Below, one piece after another: positions 1 through 5,772 of a stretch of DNA of 17,279 nucleotides. Each line of letters starts with the position of its first letter. Position 1 is the stretch's first letter. The translations under genes were made by a program, and so were the position numbers. Under the pieces are notes generated by a model that was given only the letters and a program-made list of their open reading frames with translations, did no database searches and was not told the DNA's origin. The stretch comes from Euryarchaeota archaeon UBA623 (lineage in GTDB: Archaea; Thermoplasmatota; Poseidoniia; Poseidoniales; Thalassarchaeaceae), in NCBI GenBank assembly GCA_002505325.1, contig DAUV01000034.1:1-17279 (forward strand), in the 5' to 3' direction.

Positions 1-70
1 TTGATACGAACATCATCTCCCCTACCCTTCATGACGTATGTGTCATTAAGGGGCGTTTAGAGGATTAGGT

Positions 71-361
71 ATGAATTTGGCCGAGAAGATAGATGCCAAA
101 TTGGAAAAATGGAGGAATAAAACTCGTTCAAAGTCAATTATAGAGGCTTGGGGGAGGTTATATGATGGCCCAGCTGGATTTATTCTTTTCCAATTTGTCG
201 CAATACCTGTAATAGTATGCATTTCAGTAGTTGAAAAACTTGGAAATTACTGGTGGTCCTATGTGCTTGCTAGTGTATTTGCAATGGCTGCATTAGCTAT
301 TGTGCTTAGCATTTGGTCTAGAGTAACCAGGAAAGGTACTCCCGCGCCCGATGAAGAATAG
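71..361 (+). CDS. Small two-TM membrane protein, hypothetical
   Basis: A 96-residue protein that I do not recognise. It has a basic amphipathic N-terminus (residues 1-30) and two hydrophobic stretches, about residues 36-54 and 61-83, separated by a short turn with KLGNYWW. The tail is short and charged and ends in acidic residues. This predicts a helical-hairpin membrane protein with both ends on the same side. The ATG is preceded by GAGG about 7 nt upstream, and an in-frame TAA at 47-49 limits upstream extension. The gene is visibly AT-richer than its neighbours and converges on the MazG-like gene with only a 22-nt gap. Nothing in the sequence reveals a function. Confidence 0.6.
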   Translation: MNLAEKIDAKLEKWRNKTRSKSIIEAWGRLYDGPAGFILFQFVAIPVIVCISVVEKLGNYWWSYVLASVFAMAALAIVLSIWSRVTRKGTPAPDEE

Positions 362-383
362 TAATCGCATCACCAAGGGTACT

Positions 384-779
384 CTATGATTCGTCCCCTG
401 TGTACTCAGTGACGCGTATTCCGAGCCTACCTCTGCGTGCCTCTCTAGTCATTATCCGATCCATCTTCTTATGGAACTCGGACTCGAGATCAATCTTCAT
501 CGCCAGAGAATGGCCCAGAATCAGTATCAGTAGGTCAGCCAGCTCCTCGGCTGCCTCCTCATCGGGCTTGCCTTTTGTGATGGCAGCGGCGAATTCACCT
601 AACTCCTCGACAGTTAGAGCCACACGATAGCCCATATCATGCCCGTTATTTTCCTCGGATGCGAAGGCGTGTTTGTGGTGGAATGTAGCCACGCGCGACA
701 TCATCGTCAACCAAGAACCATCGGGGCTACTTTGCGCCTCAATTCCTATCCAATCGTCTACACTAACTAATCGCGCCAT
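384..779 (-). CDS. MazG-like nucleotide pyrophosphohydrolase
   Basis: A 131-residue all-alpha NTP pyrophosphohydrolase-like protein. Members of this superfamily hydrolyse NTPs or dNTPs to the monophosphate and pyrophosphate, often for nucleotide house-cleaning. The Mg-binding signature is visible as E59xxE62 (in VEELGEF) and E79xxD82 (in EELADLLI), 16 residues apart, fitting the EXXE(12-28)EXXD pattern. A helix with hydrophobic face (LLILILGHSLAMK) follows. I chose the ATG at 779. A TTG at 824 and a GTG at 821 would add about 15 residues but overlap the previous gene and lack a ribosome-binding site. It is the last gene of the eS1 operon, 25 nt after the small membrane protein. Substrate cannot be told from sequence. 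Confidence 0.8.
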   Translation of the reverse strand: MARLVSVDDWIGIEAQSSPDGSWLTMMSRVATFHHKHAFASEENNGHDMGYRVALTVEELGEFAAAITKGKPDEEAAEELADLLILILGHSLAMKIDLESEFHKKMDRIMTREARRGRLGIRVTEYTGDES

Positions 780-804
780 GATGCTGGCTGAGTAAGGAGA
801 CTCA

Positions 805-1137
805 TCAACGTAGTTGCCCACCAAGCGGTGGCTGCTTAGGATCGCTACCCTCGTATGGCAGCACCATTACCAGCCCGCCTAATCCCAATATCACGAACAA
901 GGCCAGCGATCCAAGGAAGTACGACACTCTACGTGATTTCTCCTCCTCCAGCTCTTTGCAAAGCACTGGATCAGGAGACTCGTTGGTATGAAGAACCAGT
1001 GACCTGTAATTCATGTCACACTCGCGTTCATGCTCCCTGACTACGTCGTCGTGCTCTTGCATCAAATCCATCATCATAGGGAATAGCAGTATGGAGCATC
1101 CAATGAGGACGAATCCTATCTTTAGATCATTATCCAA
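805..1137 (-). CDS. Small two-TM membrane protein, hypothetical
   Basis: A 110-residue protein with hydrophobic segments at about residues 7-25 and 73-95. They flank a charged central loop of about 45 residues containing two cysteines (C40 and C60) that could form a disulphide if the loop is extracytoplasmic. The C-terminus is short and proline/glycine-rich. The start is a TTG at 1137, 12 nt after the TAG of the upstream phosphorylase gene, with GGTGAT just ahead of it. The next in-frame ATG would remove the first membrane helix. It lies inside the leftward eS1 operon between the phosphorylase and MazG-like genes. I do not recognise the family, and no function is claimed. Confidence 0.6.
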   Translation of the reverse strand: MDNDLKIGFVLIGCSILLFPMMMDLMQEHDDVVREHERECDMNYRSLVLHTNESPDPVLCKELEEEKSRRVSYFLGSLALFVILGLGGLVMVLPYEGSDPKQPPLGGQLR

Positions 1138-1149
1138 ATCATCACCCGA

Positions 1150-1902
1150 CTAGGATAAGAGTGCCTTCACGCATTCTCCGATACGCTCCCTCATGGTCGC
1201 CGCCATGGCATCGACAGTATCGTGGTCAATCTCTGCTTCAGGATATCCAGGGGTCCTGCCTGCAGCCCAATTAGAAGAGCATACCAGCGCAACGTGGGGA
1301 AACCCTCTCTCACCTACTAGCCTAGATTCAGGCCCGAGTGTCATCCCAACAACGTCAGCCCCTAGACGTTCAAGCGCATCGATCTCCGAAGGAGTCTCGA
1401 ACTGAGGGCCTACGCACTGCGCTACAACCAAGTTGGTTGCAACTTGTCCTTGAATGACTTCAAGAGTTTTGGCACAGGTCTTGCTGGCGAGGGAGTCGAA
1501 GCACGACGTTCTGTCAGTGTGAGTCGCATGGTCATCGTGGAACGTCCATGGCCTCACGGCAAGATCGAGGACGTCTGCTGCAACACCTATAACGCCGGGC
1601 GGGATATCCTCACACATACTCCCGACCGAGTTGATACTGAGTACTAGTTTTGGCTGGAAACTGACAGCGGCGTGGACATTAGCGCGGTGCTCGATGCGAT
1701 GAGGAGGAGTTCTCAAGTCGGAATCGGAGTGATGTCTGTCGATAATCAGTACTTCATCATCATCAATGCTGACGAGTGTTGCTGGTACCTGACCCCATTC
1801 AGAATCTACCCGCATAGTGCTAGCCGCGGCACCAGATACAGAAACTAATTGTGATGCGAAGGCGCTCATGCCTGTTCCGCAGAGCACCGCTATGCGGGCC
1901 AT
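1150..1902 (-). CDS. MTAP/PNP-family nucleoside phosphorylase
   Basis: A 250-residue member of the trimeric purine nucleoside phosphorylase / methylthioadenosine phosphorylase family (PF01048 type), which cleaves a purine (methylthio)nucleoside with phosphate to base and sugar-1-phosphate. Visible family motifs are GTGMS (9-13, phosphate loop), RH at 57-58, the PPHRIEHRAN block (66-75), NSVGS (91-95), GPQFETP (165-171), GMT plus E192 (186-192), and a purine-site N211 in SSNWAAG. Eukaryotic MTA phosphorylases have Asp in the last position to read the 6-amino group. Asn suggests a 6-oxopurine substrate such as methylthioinosine, inosine or guanosine, which is an inference. ATG start 4 nt after the eS1 stop, so probably co-transcribed and coupled. 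Confidence 0.85.
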   Translation of the reverse strand: MARIAVLCGTGMSAFASQLVSVSGAAASTMRVDSEWGQVPATLVSIDDDEVLIIDRHHSDSDLRTPPHRIEHRANVHAAVSFQPKLVLSINSVGSMCEDIPPGVIGVAADVLDLAVRPWTFHDDHATHTDRTSCFDSLASKTCAKTLEVIQGQVATNLVVAQCVGPQFETPSEIDALERLGADVVGMTLGPESRLVGERGFPHVALVCSSNWAAGRTPGYPEAEIDHDTVDAMAATMRERIGECVKALLS

Positions 1903-1906
1903 CAGA

Positions 1907-2785
1907 TTACTCCTTCAGACGCTCGATGAGCTCAGCCTTCTTACCAGAGACGGGTTTGCCGGCCTCCTTCAGTAGTTCCTTTAGTTGGGCTACCGTCATG
2001 GATTCGTAATCAACCTCTTCGGACGAGTTTTCTACGTCCTCTTCTTCTACCTCAAGAACCTCTTCTACGGGAATATCTATTTCCCCGTCTTCCTTGATTT
2101 GCTCATCCTCAATTTTGTCGTCCTTCTTCTTGGCCATCTCATCTTCGAGCACCTGCTCAAGAGTGGGTCCGTCGTTTGTGATAACTCCGGACTGCATCAA
2201 CTGGACGCGACGGATCATCACCTCTCTGACAGGTTGGATTTTGGACGCAGCCTCCTTAATCTGAGTCTCTAGTGTGCCATCTAAGGAGGCTTTCTGCATT
2301 TCGACCCATGTAGAAGTGGCTCCTACCTTGAGTATGATGTCGCGAGCCAGTGTGCGCATCTGCCTTTTCTGGCTCCCCTTGATACTGTGCCTCGAAATCA
2401 TCAGTGGCTTGACCCTAATGTAGAAGCCGTCATCGGTGACTACATCCACCGTGTCATCAATCTTGCCGCGATCACGTCGGACCTGTCGGCGGATATGATC
2501 TTTCAGCAACTCGTGTCCGACGTACTCCGTCAAAGCATCCGCGCCGACCACACCTGAAATCCTGAACTGCACCTTGACATGCATCTTGGAGAAATCTCCG
2601 TCAAGTTCGTTCTGCATTATCTCGTAGGGTCGACCGATGAGCTGCTCTTCATCCTCTGCAATCGTCTCGCCGATGATATTGAAAGACCAAGGGTTACGGG
2701 GGGCCCGAATGGTAAACCAGCGCTTGGACTTCCACTTGTCCCGCTGCTTGCGTGCCGCTGCCCTTGCTGCTGCTCCCTTTGCCAT
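1907..2785 (-). CDS. rps3ae: Ribosomal protein eS1 (S3Ae) with C-terminal SAP domain
   Basis: Small-subunit ribosomal protein eS1/S3Ae. Residues 1-215 match the archaeal family: basic start AKGAAARAAARKQRDKWKSK, WFTIRAP, and the conserved RVKPLMISRHSIKGSQKR (residues 124-141), then VREVMIRRVQLMQSG. Archaeal eS1 proteins are usually about 200-225 residues; this one is 292. The extra part is a very acidic linker (about 222-258, rich in Glu/Asp) and a helix-turn-helix ending with the SAP pattern (YESMTVAQLKELLKEAG...GKKAELIERL, 260-290). SAP domains usually bind nucleic acid. ATG start with GAGG 8 nt upstream. First gene of the leftward operon, divergent from the COG1325 gene, with a TATA-like box about 60 nt upstream. 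Confidence 0.95.
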   Translation of the reverse strand: MAKGAAARAAARKQRDKWKSKRWFTIRAPRNPWSFNIIGETIAEDEEQLIGRPYEIMQNELDGDFSKMHVKVQFRISGVVGADALTEYVGHELLKDHIRRQVRRDRGKIDDTVDVVTDDGFYIRVKPLMISRHSIKGSQKRQMRTLARDIILKVGATSTWVEMQKASLDGTLETQIKEAASKIQPVREVMIRRVQLMQSGVITNDGPTLEQVLEDEMAKKKDDKIEDEQIKEDGEIDIPVEEVLEVEEEDVENSSEEVDYESMTVAQLKELLKEAGKPVSGKKAELIERLKE

Positions 2786-2803
2786 AACAACGACCTCTTC
2801 TCA

Positions 2804-2823
2804 GGGGCTACCCCGTATGCGGG
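2804..2823 (-). other. Alternative hairpins in the rps3ae leader
   Basis: In the predicted leader of rps3ae two short stems share the same G-run on the RNA: CCCG-CAUA-CGGG and GGGG-UAG-CCCC. They cannot both form. The second ends 18 nt ahead of the start codon, near the GAGG element. This may be a regulatory leader, but stems of 4 bp are common by chance in GC-rich stretches. Confidence 0.25.
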
Positions 2824-2841
2824 CCGTCCGACCTGCCCCCA

Positions 2842-2855
2842 GTATTTGAATCAAA
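2842..2855 (-). promoter_or_regulatory. TATA-like promoter of the rps3ae operon
   Basis: On the minus strand this reads TTTGATTCAAATAC and contains TTCAAATA, close to the archaeal TATA box. It sits about 60 nt ahead of the rps3ae ATG, giving a leader of roughly 30 nt with a GAGG ribosome-binding site. The same 9-mer TTTGATTCA occurs ahead of the zinc-ribbon operon at 9552. Confidence 0.5.
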
Positions 2856-2869
2856 GCCCCATAGGGGGC
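2856..2869. repeat. Short palindrome between divergent promoters
   Basis: GCCCC-ATAG-GGGGC, a 5-bp inverted repeat immediately upstream of the rps3ae TATA-like element, in the gap shared with the divergent COG1325 gene. It could be an operator or upstream element for either gene. The position relative to the TTTGATTCA box resembles that of the stronger palindrome at 9597-9615. Confidence 0.35.
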
Positions 2870-2922
2870 CTTTGTGTTTGAGCAGTAGTCGCATTCAAGG
2901 GCGAATCGCCCGTGCTAGGGCC

Positions 2923-3360
2923 ATGGGGCTGCACAGCGCGACCTGGAGGATTCATGCTAGCGCTGTCGACGACCTTGTCCTGTTGGAGGAGAGTCTGCGT
3001 TGGTTGACCGGAGATGACTGCAATCTAACGGTCGAGAAAGACAAGTCATGGCACGGCTCTGAGCAAACCATCTTAGAAGCCACAACTAAGAGGAAGAAGA
3101 CTGCGTTGAATGCGCTCGCTGGACTAGGTAATGAGATTCTGCAGAGATTGCTCGATGAGGGAGTCTCAAAGAGAATTGATGACGAGAAGGTCATGCACGT
3201 TAGAATCAGAATCTCGAACTTAGTACGCGGAGAAATTGTATTAGTCTCAGAAGAAAATACAGTAGCGGTTGCCAAGGGTCAGTTCAAGATTGAGTCCTAC
3301 CCTGGTGACGAACCCTCAGATGTAATCACTGAGGTGATACTATCAATGTTGGATTCCTAG
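2923..3360 (+). CDS. COG1325-type RNA-binding protein (exosome-associated family)
   Basis: A 145-residue protein resembling the archaeal RNA-binding family annotated as 'exosome subunit/RNA binding protein' (COG1325), known for a dsRBD-like fold. Matching features are the N-terminal HSATWRIHASAVDDLVLLEESLRWL, then EVEK-like LTVEKDKSWHGSEQTILEA (family pattern: charged turn, GxxxxILxA), a central helix, and a C-terminal beta strand set ending FKIESYPGDEP. The real partner and RNA target are not known from sequence. I chose the ATG at 2923, which has AGGG upstream and gives the usual family length. A TTG at 2872 would add 17 residues. It is divergent from rps3ae and 63 nt ahead of the ferredoxin gene. 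Confidence 0.75.
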   Translation: MGLHSATWRIHASAVDDLVLLEESLRWLTGDDCNLTVEKDKSWHGSEQTILEATTKRKKTALNALAGLGNEILQRLLDEGVSKRIDDEKVMHVRIRISNLVRGEIVLVSEENTVAVAKGQFKIESYPGDEPSDVITEVILSMLDS

Positions 3361-3384
3361 TTACTACGGGCAGTTCCCGAGCAA

Positions 3385-3392
3385 GTTTATTA
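3385..3392 (+). promoter_or_regulatory. TATA-like box ahead of ferredoxin gene
   Basis: GTTTATTA about 36 nt ahead of the ferredoxin ATG. Initiation 25 nt downstream would give a leader of about 10 nt or fewer, typical of archaeal short-leader transcripts. The surrounding 62-nt gap is the AT-richest part of this region. Confidence 0.45.
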
Positions 3393-3423
3393 CTCGATTA
3401 TACGTCCCCCGAAATGAGTAAAC

Positions 3424-3702
3424 ATGACTCATGTAGTAACTAGTGCGTGCGTTCGCTGCAAATACCAAGATTGCGTTGCAGTCTGCCCCGTAGAGTGCTT
3501 CCGGGAAGCCGATGAGTACCTCGTCATCGATCCCGATGAGTGCATCGACTGCGCCGCTTGTGTCCCAGAATGTCCAGTCGATGCAATCTATGCAGATACG
3601 GACCTACCTGAAGAGGAGATGGACTGGTTGGACAAGAATGAGACCGAGTCACCCGACCTTCCTCTAGCAGAAGGTGATTCACCGGTATTGGCAGATTCGT
3701 GA
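3424..3702 (+). CDS. fdxA: 7Fe-8S type ferredoxin (FdxA-like)
   Basis: A 92-residue electron carrier. The cysteine pattern matches the Azotobacter ferredoxin I / bacterial FdxA type shifted by one residue. C9, C17 and C50 are placed to bind a [3Fe-4S] cluster. C21, C40, C43 and C46 are placed to bind a [4Fe-4S] cluster, with C12 and C25 as extra cysteines. Recognisable blocks are CVRCKYQDCVAVCPVECF and CIDCAACVPECPVDAI. The tail after residue 58 is acidic and shorter than in the Azotobacter protein (about 106 residues). Probably a soluble cytoplasmic low-potential carrier; its redox partner is unknown. Own promoter likely. It may be read through into pdxS, 51 nt downstream. Confidence 0.9.
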   Translation: MTHVVTSACVRCKYQDCVAVCPVECFREADEYLVIDPDECIDCAACVPECPVDAIYADTDLPEEEMDWLDKNETESPDLPLAEGDSPVLADS

Positions 3703-3705
3703 TTA

Positions 3706-3718
3706 CAGGTTTGACCTG
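3706..3718. repeat. Short inverted repeat between ferredoxin gene and pdxS
   Basis: CAGGT-TTG-ACCTG, a perfect 5-bp inverted repeat starting 4 nt after the ferredoxin stop. There is no T-run after it, so it is not a convincing terminator. It could be an operator for pdxS or a chance palindrome. Confidence 0.25.
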
Positions 3719-3753
3719 AATAGGTTCTTGAGTACATACCCAGAGGCATTGCT

Positions 3754-4746
3754 ATGTCCAAGTTGGTCGATCTGCAAAAGATGCGTCACGGCACCGAGTT
3801 GCTAAAGCGCGGATTCGCTAAGATGCAGGAGGGTGGCGTCATCATGGACGTGGTTACTCCTGAGCAGGCGCACATTGCCGAAGATGCCGGGGCGACTGCA
3901 GTGATGGCACTAGAGAGAGTTCCAGCAGATATCAGAGCTGACGGGGGCGTCGCTAGGATGAGCCATCCGGACCTAATCAGAGGCATTATCGATACCACCA
4001 GCATCCCGGTTATGGCCAAGGCACGTATCGGGCATGACGAGGAAGCTCGGGTACTACAGACACTAGGTGTCGACATGGTCGACGAGAGCGAGGTGCTCAC
4101 TCCGGCAGACCCATTCTATCACATCGCTAAGAACAACTTCACCATTCCCTTTGTGTGCGGCTGCACCAATCTCGGCGAGGCCTGTCGCAGGATAATGGAG
4201 GGAGCAGCGATGATCCGTACCAAAGGCGAAGCGGGCACGGGTAACGTCGTCAGTGCCATACAACACGCGAGACTAGTAGCCGAAGAGATTGCGCTACTAC
4301 AGAGTGTCGACGACGCTGGGTTCGAGGTCATCGCACGTACGATATCCGACGGCTTCCGAGGAATCGAGTCGAAGAGCGAGCACGACATAGTAGTTCAGAA
4401 CACGCCTTTCGGAAGTATGGATGCCTGCCACGACTTGATTGTCGGTATTATGGGCGAGGTGAGAGAAATGAGTCGGTTGCCAGTGGTAACATTCTCGGCA
4501 GGTGGGATTGCGACTCCAACGGACGCCGCTCTGCTAATGAAGCAGGGGATGGATGGGGTGTTCGTCGGATCGGGTATTTTCAAGTCTGAGCACCCAGCAA
4601 CCACTGCCTCAGCCATCGTAATGGCCACACACCACTTCAACGACCCTGGGAAAGTAACTGAAGCCTCGTCGATGATGGCTGGAAAACCCATGGACGGCTT
4701 AGAAATCGAAAAACTCGATGTTCGTATGGCAGAGCGCGGCTCGTAG
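3754..4746 (+). CDS. pdxS: Pyridoxal 5'-phosphate synthase, synthase subunit PdxS
   Basis: PdxS makes pyridoxal 5'-phosphate from ribose 5-phosphate, glyceraldehyde 3-phosphate and ammonia. The (beta/alpha)8 barrel motifs are all present: VIMDVVTPEQA (29-39, D32), ALERVPADIRADGGVARMS, AKARIGH with the Schiff-base lysine K89, DESEVLTPAD, the second catalytic lysine K157 in TKGEAGTG, FSAGGIATPTDAALLM, and GVFVGSGIFKS. At 330 residues it is about 36 longer than the Bacillus protein. The surplus lies between GNVVSAIQHAR and LPVVTFSAGG, where other archaeal PdxS proteins also have an insert. No PdxT glutaminase gene is in the window. ATG start with AGAGG upstream. Its TAG directly abuts the stop of the convergent coiled-coil gene. 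Confidence 0.97.
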   Translation: MSKLVDLQKMRHGTELLKRGFAKMQEGGVIMDVVTPEQAHIAEDAGATAVMALERVPADIRADGGVARMSHPDLIRGIIDTTSIPVMAKARIGHDEEARVLQTLGVDMVDESEVLTPADPFYHIAKNNFTIPFVCGCTNLGEACRRIMEGAAMIRTKGEAGTGNVVSAIQHARLVAEEIALLQSVDDAGFEVIARTISDGFRGIESKSEHDIVVQNTPFGSMDACHDLIVGIMGEVREMSRLPVVTFSAGGIATPTDAALLMKQGMDGVFVGSGIFKSEHPATTASAIVMATHHFNDPGKVTEASSMMAGKPMDGLEIEKLDVRMAERGS

Positions 4747-5733
4747 TCAGTCACGCTTCCCCCGGGTGGTGCCGAGTCTCCTAGGCCTCTTCCGTTCCTT
4801 CTTTTTCGACTGTGGCTTGGAATCATTATCAGTCCTAGTTCCACCCAGAGTGATGGAGCCTTTCTCCAGGAGTTCATCGGCAAGAGATGAGGCGAGTTCC
4901 TCGTCCTCATCAGGCGTCCTGAGAGCATCCCGGACAGACTGACTGTGTTCTCTGATTAACCTCTCTCGCTCCTCCCGCTGGGCCTTGAGCTCGTCACGTA
5001 TCTCGTTAACCTGATCCAGTAGGATTTTGATTTCTGAATGGATGTGGTCTGCACCCTCCCTAGAAGAGACGAAGGCATTGTGCAGCCTGTCTCCTTCAGC
5101 CCTCAAGAAGTCTCTCTCCTCAAGCACCGGCTTAATCTCCTCCCAGATGCCGTCGGCCTCCTTGTGGGCATCCAGCATGGCCTTGTGCTGAGAGTCCGCC
5201 TCGGCCTTGAGTAGCTGGATTGAGCCCTCCATATCGCCGAGATCTATTTCGATAATCTGAAATTCCTCGGCTATTGGCAAAAGCTCATCTCGCTTGGTAA
5301 TCAGCAACTTGAGTTTCTTCAGCATCGCATTCTCCTTATCTAGAGTCAACGAACCATCTGTCATTATGCGGTTCTCGATTCTATCTATCTCTCCAAGGGT
5401 CTCGGACAATTGGATGACAACTGACTTGGTGCCATCATCACTCCTCTTTCCTCGACGCTGGGTTATCAGCTCACGCATCTGGGATTGAATCTCATCGCGC
5501 TTGGCTTGGTGCACCTTAGCCCTAACACGGACCTCCTTCTGTTCATCCAAGCGTTCCTTGATGCGTTCTCTGAGTTCTTTGGACTGCTGTTGGACTGAAT
5601 CACGAGAATCAGCGGCTCGACGTGCGTTCTCGTTGTGTACATTCCTCTGCTCACGCATCCGCCTGAGTTTGGTCTCCATAGCATGCAGCCTAGTCCTGAG
5701 GTCGTCATCGGGCCTCGCTTCGTCATCCGGCAC
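4747..5733 (-). CDS. COG1340-like coiled-coil protein A with basic tail
   Basis: A 328-residue, almost entirely helical protein of the type collected in archaeal COG1340 (uncharacterised coiled-coil proteins, often misnamed phosphatase or chromosome segregation proteins). Heptad-rich charged segments run from about 11-95 and 125-275, with a break around GKRSDDGTKS (94-103). An acidic patch, TPDEDEELASS, precedes the short motif ELLEKGSITL, and a Lys/Arg-rich tail ends in RRLGTTRGKRD. No membrane segment or enzymatic motif is seen. The start is GTG at 5733; an ATG at 5679 is the alternative. It is last in the leftward operon, 39 nt after the multi-TM gene. Three related proteins are encoded at 9645-12403. 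Function unknown. Confidence 0.8.
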   Translation of the reverse strand: MPDDEARPDDDLRTRLHAMETKLRRMREQRNVHNENARRAADSRDSVQQQSKELRERIKERLDEQKEVRVRAKVHQAKRDEIQSQMRELITQRRGKRSDDGTKSVVIQLSETLGEIDRIENRIMTDGSLTLDKENAMLKKLKLLITKRDELLPIAEEFQIIEIDLGDMEGSIQLLKAEADSQHKAMLDAHKEADGIWEEIKPVLEERDFLRAEGDRLHNAFVSSREGADHIHSEIKILLDQVNEIRDELKAQREERERLIREHSQSVRDALRTPDEDEELASSLADELLEKGSITLGGTRTDNDSKPQSKKKERKRPRRLGTTRGKRD

Positions 5734-5737
5734 AGGT

Positions 5738-5757
5738 AGGGCAGAAGGAGATGCCCT
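5738..5757 (-). other. Hairpin before coiled-coil gene A
   Basis: On the minus strand AGGGCA-TCTCCTTC-TGCCCT forms a perfect 6-bp stem with an 8-nt loop, ending 4 nt ahead of the GTG start. The loop carries CTCC, complementary to a Shine-Dalgarno core. It may affect translation or mark an internal processing site; no T-run follows, so it is not a terminator. Confidence 0.3.
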
Positions 5758-5772
5758 TTGAATCGACCTGAA

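Noticed and set aside
31..46. Inverted repeat ATGAC-GTATGT-GTCAT upstream of the first gene
   Set aside because: Only 5 bp per arm with no supporting context; likely chance, although an operator is not excluded.
2923..3360. KEOPS subunit Pcc1
   Set aside because: At 145 residues it is much longer than Pcc1 (about 80-90), and the sequence fits the COG1325 RNA-binding family better.
4395..4928. Minus-strand open frame (177 codons) opposite the end of pdxS
   Set aside because: It is the mirror frame of the strongly conserved pdxS and coiled-coil A coding ends; no homology signal.
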